Assembly (NCBI GenBank): GCA_900544105.1 | Contig: UQUC01000008.1 | Span: forward strand, 1-45,208 | Direction: 5' to 3' | Source of the DNA: an uncultured Oscillibacter sp. | Lineage (GTDB): Bacteria; Bacillota; Clostridia; Oscillospirales; Oscillospiraceae | DNA: 45,208 bases | In this document: positions 40,206-45,208 of the stretch, piece after piece | Layout: every line of letters starts with the position of its first letter | Numbering within the stretch: position 1 is the stretch's first letter | The notes under the pieces: generated by a model | Told to the model about the DNA's origin: nothing | Database searches by the model: none | The model's input: the letters and a program-made list of their open reading frames with translations, nothing else | Program-made: the position numbers and the translations under genes

Positions 40206-40266
40206 ACACGGTATCGCTACCAACGGATTTTGAGTCCGTCACGTCTACCAATTCCATCACACCGGC
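40180..40266 (-). tRNA. tRNA-Leu(CAA)
   Basis: Acceptor GCCGGTG pairs with CACCGGC, anticodon loop CTCAAAA gives CAA (reads UUG), a long class II variable arm (TGGTAGCGATACC region) and T-loop TTCGAGT; the CCA end is encoded at 40180-40182. It serves as the prophage attachment gene and remains intact. Confidence 0.96.
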
Positions 40267-40368
40267 ATTAACGTTGTTCATTATATCGGATGAACGGCCA
40301 AAATTCAAGAGGAATTTATATTTTCGCCGTAAAATCCCTGATTCCGCCGGAAGAATGGTGATTCCCTC

Positions 40369-40397
40369 TTGTAAAGAGCAAAAAATAGGAGTATTAT
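40369..40397 (+). promoter_or_regulatory. asnS promoter
   Basis: TTGTAA (40369-40374), 17 bp, TATTAT (40392-40397). A second TATAAT lies at 40401-40406. Confidence 0.6.
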
Positions 40398-40437
40398 GCT
40401 TATAATTGTACCAACAACACAAAGGACGGATCAAACT

Positions 40438-41832
<1,395 letters not shown>

Positions 41833-41845
41833 TCAGCTGCATACC

Positions 41846-41885
41846 GAAAAGCGGTCCTTCCGAAAAGAGGGGCCGCTTTTTCTCC
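41846..41885 (+). terminator. asnS terminator
   Basis: AAAAGCGGTCC paired with GGGCCGCTTTT and followed by TTTCTC. Confidence 0.85.
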
Positions 41886-41947
41886 CGTATGCACAAATTT
41901 CTTTGGAAAACCTCAATTTTTTCGGGGATTCCGCCATACGCGGACAG

Positions 41948-41976
41948 TTGACATTCCGCGGCGCATATGATAGGAT
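41948..41976 (+). promoter_or_regulatory. promoter of the glycine riboswitch transcript
   Basis: TTGACA (41948-41953), 17 bp, TAGGAT (41971-41976). Confidence 0.75.
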
Positions 41977-42011
41977 ACGGCTATCTTCAACAACGGAATA
42001 CCGGCAATGGA

Positions 42012-42176
42012 AGCCCATAGGAAAACGATGCAAGTCTACCGAAGGAGTAAAACTCTCAGGTGTCCGCCGTGCGGACAGGACTATGGGTGGATGCGGCTCT
42101 GGAGAATCCCAGTTCACTGGGTACCGAAGGTGAAAGGCGGCATGGCCGCTGAATCTCTCAGGTAAAAGGACAGAGT
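42012..42176 (+). promoter_or_regulatory. tandem glycine riboswitch
   Basis: Two gcvT-type aptamers. The first (~42012-42090) has CTACCGAAGGAGTAAAACTC then CTCAGGTGTCC, closed by CCCATAG/CTATGGG. The second (~42094-42176) has CTGGAGAATCCC, TACCGAAGGTGAAAGG and AATCTCTCAGGTAAAAGGAC. Glycine binding should change folding upstream of the terminator at 42278, controlling the symporter gene. In this family glycine usually turns expression on. Confidence 0.92.
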
Positions 42177-42277
42177 GATCTGACGCAGCGGCAGGCAGGG
42201 CGGGGGGATCCGTCAGGCAGGCCGCAGGCTTCACCGTTTGCGGCGGGGCTGCGTCGATCTCCTGTACTGCGTTCTTC

Positions 42278-42312
42278 GGAGCGGCTGCATTGCCAGCCGC
42301 TCCGTTTTTTAT
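42278..42312 (+). terminator. riboswitch expression-platform terminator
   Basis: 10-bp perfect stem GGAGCGGCTG/CAGCCGCTCC with a GTTTTTT tail, between the aptamers and the symporter start. Confidence 0.85.
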
Positions 42313-42364
42313 CACCGCGGCAAAGATCCCACCGCCGGTGAAACCGTGTGCAGGAGGAAAAACT

Positions 42365-43789
42365 ATGGAATCGATCGTCGCAAAACTGGACGCTGCGCTT
42401 TATCCCGCGGTATGCAGAGTCAACACGTACCTGTCCAACTACATTCTGGTCTTTCTGCTGGTGGCTGTCGGCCTATGGTACAGCATCAAGACCCGCTTCA
42501 TTCAGGTCCGCTGCTTCGGTGAGGGTATGCGCAGAGTGTTCGGCAATCTGACCCTCAACGGTAAAAAGCATGACAGCGGCATGAGCTCCTTTCAGGCCTT
42601 GGCCACTGCCATTGCCGCTCAGGTGGGCACCGGCAACATCGTAGGCGCATCCGGCGCTATTCTGACTGGCGGCCCCGGCGCCATCTTCTGGATGTGGGTC
42701 ATCGCCTTCTTCGGCATGGCCACCATCTACGCTGAAGCTACGCTGGCCATCAAGACCCGGATCAAGGCGGCAGACGGCACCATCCACGGTGGTCCCGTCT
42801 ATTACATCACCACCGCGTTCAAGGGCGGCTTCGGCAAATTCCTGGCAACCCTGTTCGCAGTTGCCATCATTCTGGCTCTGGGCTTCATGGGCTGCATGGT
42901 GCAGTCCAACTCCATTGGCGAGTGCTTCCAGACCGCTTTCGGCATCCCCTCCTGGATCGTGGGCGTGGCACTGGTCATCATCTGCGGCATCATTTTCCTG
43001 GGCGGCGTTCAGCGGCTGGCCGCCGTTACGGAAAAAATCGTCCCCATTATGGCGGCGATCTTCCTGCTGGGCGGTCTGGTCATCCTGATCTTCCGTATCC
43101 GGTACGTCCCCGCCACCTTCGGCATGATCTTCAAGTACGCCTTTGAGCCTCAGGCCATCGTGGGCGGCACCTTCGGCTATGCCATCAAGCAGGCCATCTC
43201 TCAGGGCGCCAAGCGTGGCCTGTTCTCCAACGAGGCCGGTATGGGCTCTACCCCCCATGCCCATGCCCAGGCCAATGTGAAGGATCCTCACGAGCAGGGC
43301 GTCGTGGCGATGATCGGCGTGTTCATCGACACCTTCGTAGTGCTGACCCTCAACGCGCTGGTCATTATTTGCACCCTCTACACCGCCGATGGCCCGTTGG
43401 CAAACGGCTATGTGGGGGATGTGACCTCCGTGCTCAGCAAGACCAATCTGGCCCAGACCGCCTTCGGCTCGGTGATGGGAGCCAGCCTCGGCGCCAAGTT
43501 TGTGGCAATCTGCCTGTTCTTCTTCGCCTTCTCCACGGTTCTGAGCTGGAACCTGTTCGGCAAGATCAACGCCATCTGGCTTTTCGGCAAGAAGGACCCA
43601 AAGGCCTGCACCGTGGTCTATACCCTCATCGCCCTGGTGTTCATCCTGATGGGCACCATGATGAGCAACGATCTGGTCTGGGAGCTGACGGATATGTTCA
43701 ACAACCTCATGGTCATTCCCAACGTCATCGCCCTGTTCGCCCTGACCAAAATGGTAGTCAGCAGTGCGGAAAGCAAGATCGCACAGTAA
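42365..43789 (+). CDS. alanine/glycine:cation symporter (AGCS family)
   Basis: 474 residues from the ATG at 42365 (AGGAGG 8 nt upstream). Many TM helices and the family signatures FQALATAIAAQVGTGNIVGA, GGPGAIFWMWVIAFFGMAT and GAKRGLFSNEAGMGSTPHAHA. It imports glycine or alanine with Na+ or H+. The glycine riboswitch upstream argues for glycine as the regulating ligand and a likely substrate. Confidence 0.95.
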   Translation: MESIVAKLDAALYPAVCRVNTYLSNYILVFLLVAVGLWYSIKTRFIQVRCFGEGMRRVFGNLTLNGKKHDSGMSSFQALATAIAAQVGTGNIVGASGAILTGGPGAIFWMWVIAFFGMATIYAEATLAIKTRIKAADGTIHGGPVYYITTAFKGGFGKFLATLFAVAIILALGFMGCMVQSNSIGECFQTAFGIPSWIVGVALVIICGIIFLGGVQRLAAVTEKIVPIMAAIFLLGGLVILIFRIRYVPATFGMIFKYAFEPQAIVGGTFGYAIKQAISQGAKRGLFSNEAGMGSTPHAHAQANVKDPHEQGVVAMIGVFIDTFVVLTLNALVIICTLYTADGPLANGYVGDVTSVLSKTNLAQTAFGSVMGASLGAKFVAICLFFFAFSTVLSWNLFGKINAIWLFGKKDPKACTVVYTLIALVFILMGTMMSNDLVWELTDMFNNLMVIPNVIALFALTKMVVSSAESKIAQ

Positions 43790-43840
43790 ATGAGAGCGAT
43801 CTGTATTGTGCTTATTTACTTTCAAAAAACGTTATAAAAA

Positions 43841-43880
43841 AAGAAACAGGACATTCATATAAGAATGTCCTGTTTCTTCT
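43841..43880. terminator. bidirectional terminator after the symporter
   Basis: 16-bp perfect stem AAGAAACAGGACATTC with a 6-nt loop (43857-43862); A-run before and T-rich after. Serves the symporter and the minus-strand genes opposite. Confidence 0.88.
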
Positions 43881-43892
43881 TGGCAAGTGGCT

Positions 43893-44256
43893 TCAATTCG
43901 GATATTTTGTTTCAGCCGTTTCCGCCATCAATCGGTCGAAGTCACTCTGATAATTTTTGTCCTGAATGATATTGATAGGTTTTTCCGTTGTCAGCAACTT
44001 GTGTAAATTTTGCACGAGTTTCTTTTTCTGCCAGCTCCCCATCCTGAAAGAAGTTCTTGAGATGCTTGGTCACTACGCTTCGGTCTACATCAAAAAGCTG
44101 TGCGATCCCATCCTGAGTCAGCCAGACCTCGCCATCCTGCACACGGACTTCAATACTGTCGTCACCGGCATCCTTAGTGAAAACGAGGAAATCGACTGTA
44201 CTGTTACGAATGGCTTTTCTGTTTTTTTCGTGTTCATTCCCTCGTATGATGATGGC
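43893..44256 (-). pseudogene. RhuM/virulence-type DNA-binding protein, broken
   Basis: The minus strand encodes IEVRVQDGEVWLTQDGIAQLFDVDRSVVTKHLKNFF and GELAEKE, the N-terminal part of RhuM-like proteins, reading in from at least 44250 without its own clear start. After VADNGKTYQY the frame breaks; a neighbouring frame continues as INIIQDKNYQSDFDRLMAE to a stop at 43893, which reads as a plausible C-terminus. The middle of the gene is missing. An eroded mobile-element gene. Confidence 0.72.
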
Positions 44257-44704
44257 CGGTTATTTCACGCAGCAACCCCTGGCACCCCGCCAACACATCC
44301 TGCCAGGTTGCCTCGAAATCGCCGGTATACCACGGGTCGGCAACATCGTGGGGGTGGTCGGTGTAGTCCATCAGGAGGTGCAGCTTGCCGGCAAAGTCGC
44401 CGCCGCAGATGCAGTGCATATTCCGCAGGTTCGCACTGTCCATACCGATCAGGAGATCGTATTTTTCGTAGTCGGCATTGGTAAGCTGCCGCGCCGCGTG
44501 GCCGTCGCAGGAGATCCCATGCTCCGCCAGCTTGCGCCGCGCCGGAGAATAGACCGGATTGCCGATCTCCTCCCGGCTGGTGGCCGCCGATTCGATATGA
44601 AATTGCGACGCCAGCCCCGCTTTCTTCACCAAGTCCTTCATCACGAACTCGGCCATGGGGCTGCGGCAGATATTTCCATGACACACAAAGAGTATCTTCT
44701 TCAT
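44234..44704 (-). CDS. low-molecular-weight protein tyrosine phosphatase
   Basis: 156 residues. The P-loop VCHGNICRSPMAEF gives the CX5R motif (C8, R14), and DPWYTGDFEATW supplies the catalytic Asp. It removes phosphate from tyrosine residues in the cytosol; substrates unknown. Its end overlaps the RhuM remnant and its body overlaps, out of frame, the DUF1016 ORF. Confidence 0.93.
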   Translation of the reverse strand: MKKILFVCHGNICRSPMAEFVMKDLVKKAGLASQFHIESAATSREEIGNPVYSPARRKLAEHGISCDGHAARQLTNADYEKYDLLIGMDSANLRNMHCICGGDFAGKLHLLMDYTDHPHDVADPWYTGDFEATWQDVLAGCQGLLREITGHHHTRE

Positions 44705-45185
44705 CGCTCTCGCTCTCCCGCGTTACTTCATTTTCACCAGTATAGCAGAAAACCGCCTGTTCGTCGAGAGAAGAATGCAGCCACGCCTGCGTTTTGATCG
44801 ATTCCAATAATTTCGTTTTTTTCCATCCAAAACGCAGCACGGCTCTGATGTACCACGCCCGTTCTTCGCTGCTGCCGCATCTCTCTAAAATCGCCACATT
44901 CTGCGTCCAGCCGAGGTTCATTGCCAGCCGCATGATCTCAGGGGATGCTTCGTAGGCTGCGTAAAACGCCCGCATACGGCGCAGATTGCGGGGAGAGAAG
45001 CCCTCGGCTGCGGGGTAGGCGGCTTGCAGGTATTCCGACGCCGCGACAGCCGCGCCTTTCTCCACTCTGCCGCTGACCAGCCGACCAATTTCACAGTACA
45101 TTTCCATCTGCGGGAGCTGCGCCGCCATAAGCGTGTCCAGTGTGGTGAACATGGTGGCGTAATCTGTGGGCTTGCGAATGTTCAT
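44265..45185 (-). CDS. DUF1016 N-terminal-like protein, 3' part doubtful
   Basis: The first ~155 residues (to about 44720) are convincing: IRKPTDYATMFTTLDTLMAAQLPQMEMYCEIGRLVSG, FSPRNLRRMRAFYAAYE, WTQNVAILER and EERAWYIRAVLRFGW match the DUF1016 N-terminal domain (YhcG-type, normally followed by a PD-(D/E)XK nuclease). After CYTGENEVTRESES the open frame merely runs through the phosphatase gene in another frame, giving Arg/Gly-rich text that is not protein-like. The nuclease domain is therefore missing, so it is truncated or a stand-alone N-domain. AAAGGAG 7 nt before the ATG. Confidence 0.7.
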   Translation of the reverse strand: MNIRKPTDYATMFTTLDTLMAAQLPQMEMYCEIGRLVSGRVEKGAAVAASEYLQAAYPAAEGFSPRNLRRMRAFYAAYEASPEIMRLAMNLGWTQNVAILERCGSSEERAWYIRAVLRFGWKKTKLLESIKTQAWLHSSLDEQAVFCYTGENEVTRESESDEEDTLCVSWKYLPQPHGRVRDEGLGEESGAGVAISYRIGGHQPGGDRQSGLFSGAAQAGGAWDLLRRPRGAAAYQCRLRKIRSPDRYGQCEPAEYALHLRRRLCRQAAPPDGLHRPPPRCCRPVVYRRFRGNLAGCVGGVPGVAA

Positions 45186-45208
45186 GGGCTTTCTCCTTTC
45201 CGGCGCGG

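Noticed and set aside
42238..42522. 94-residue plus-strand frame at the symporter 5' end
   Set aside because: It spans the riboswitch terminator and is out of frame with the symporter, which has the better start and motifs.

Overview
The window looks like a chromosome segment of a fairly GC-rich anaerobic Clostridia (Oscillospiraceae-like gut bacterium; inferred from gene content and style, not from a database search). It carries a complete-looking temperate phage of about 36.3 kb. Host genes on the left (1-3900) are a cut-off response regulator, a secreted protein with a degenerate polysaccharide-deacetylase fold, a SpoIID-family protein and a DUF4300-type lipoprotein. Host genes on the right (40180-45208) are tRNA-Leu(CAA), asnS, a glycine-riboswitch-controlled alanine/glycine:cation symporter, a broken RhuM-like gene, a low-molecular-weight tyrosine phosphatase and a DUF1016-type protein.

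The prophage is bounded by a 28-bp perfect direct repeat (3904-3931 and 40178-40205) that is the 3' end of tRNA-Leu. The right copy completes an intact tRNA and the left copy is a remnant next to the integrase. From left to right it holds: integrase; a tiny hydrophobic toxin with a convergent antisense RNA; a lipoprotein; the repressor with divergent promoters; four small helix-turn-helix proteins; a winged-helix replication protein, DnaB helicase, ParA and ParB; SSB and small early proteins; a HUH (rolling-circle Rep-like) protein; HNH endonuclease; a putative cos region with four 31-bp repeats; HK97-type terminase, portal, protease and capsid; connector proteins; a contractile (PBSX/Xkd-like) tail; a tail fibre; a tyrosine recombinase; an endolysin and a holin. 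Sheath plus HK97-type head predicts a mosaic myovirus.

The most exciting system is at the fibre. The expressed fibre (35503-36507, plus strand) meets tail-to-tail, 4 bp apart, a headless alternative fibre C-terminus on the minus strand (36512-37148). Both begin with the same in-frame sequence coding Ala-Asn-Lys-Ala-Pro, which forms a 20-bp inverted repeat with one mismatch (35785-35804 and 37134-37153). A second tyrosine recombinase gene stops 4 bp outside the right repeat. Inversion of about 1.36 kb would swap the receptor-binding end of the fibre: a host-range switch.

Other notable signals are a textbook -1 frameshift site (A AAA AAC) that extends the tail-assembly chaperone by 51 residues, a self-contained minus-strand membrane-protein gene wedged just before the tape measure, an antisense small RNA inside a late-early regulator gene, a 44-residue plus-strand peptide that resembles the repressor's C-terminal tail, and a type I toxin-antitoxin-like locus beside the integrase.
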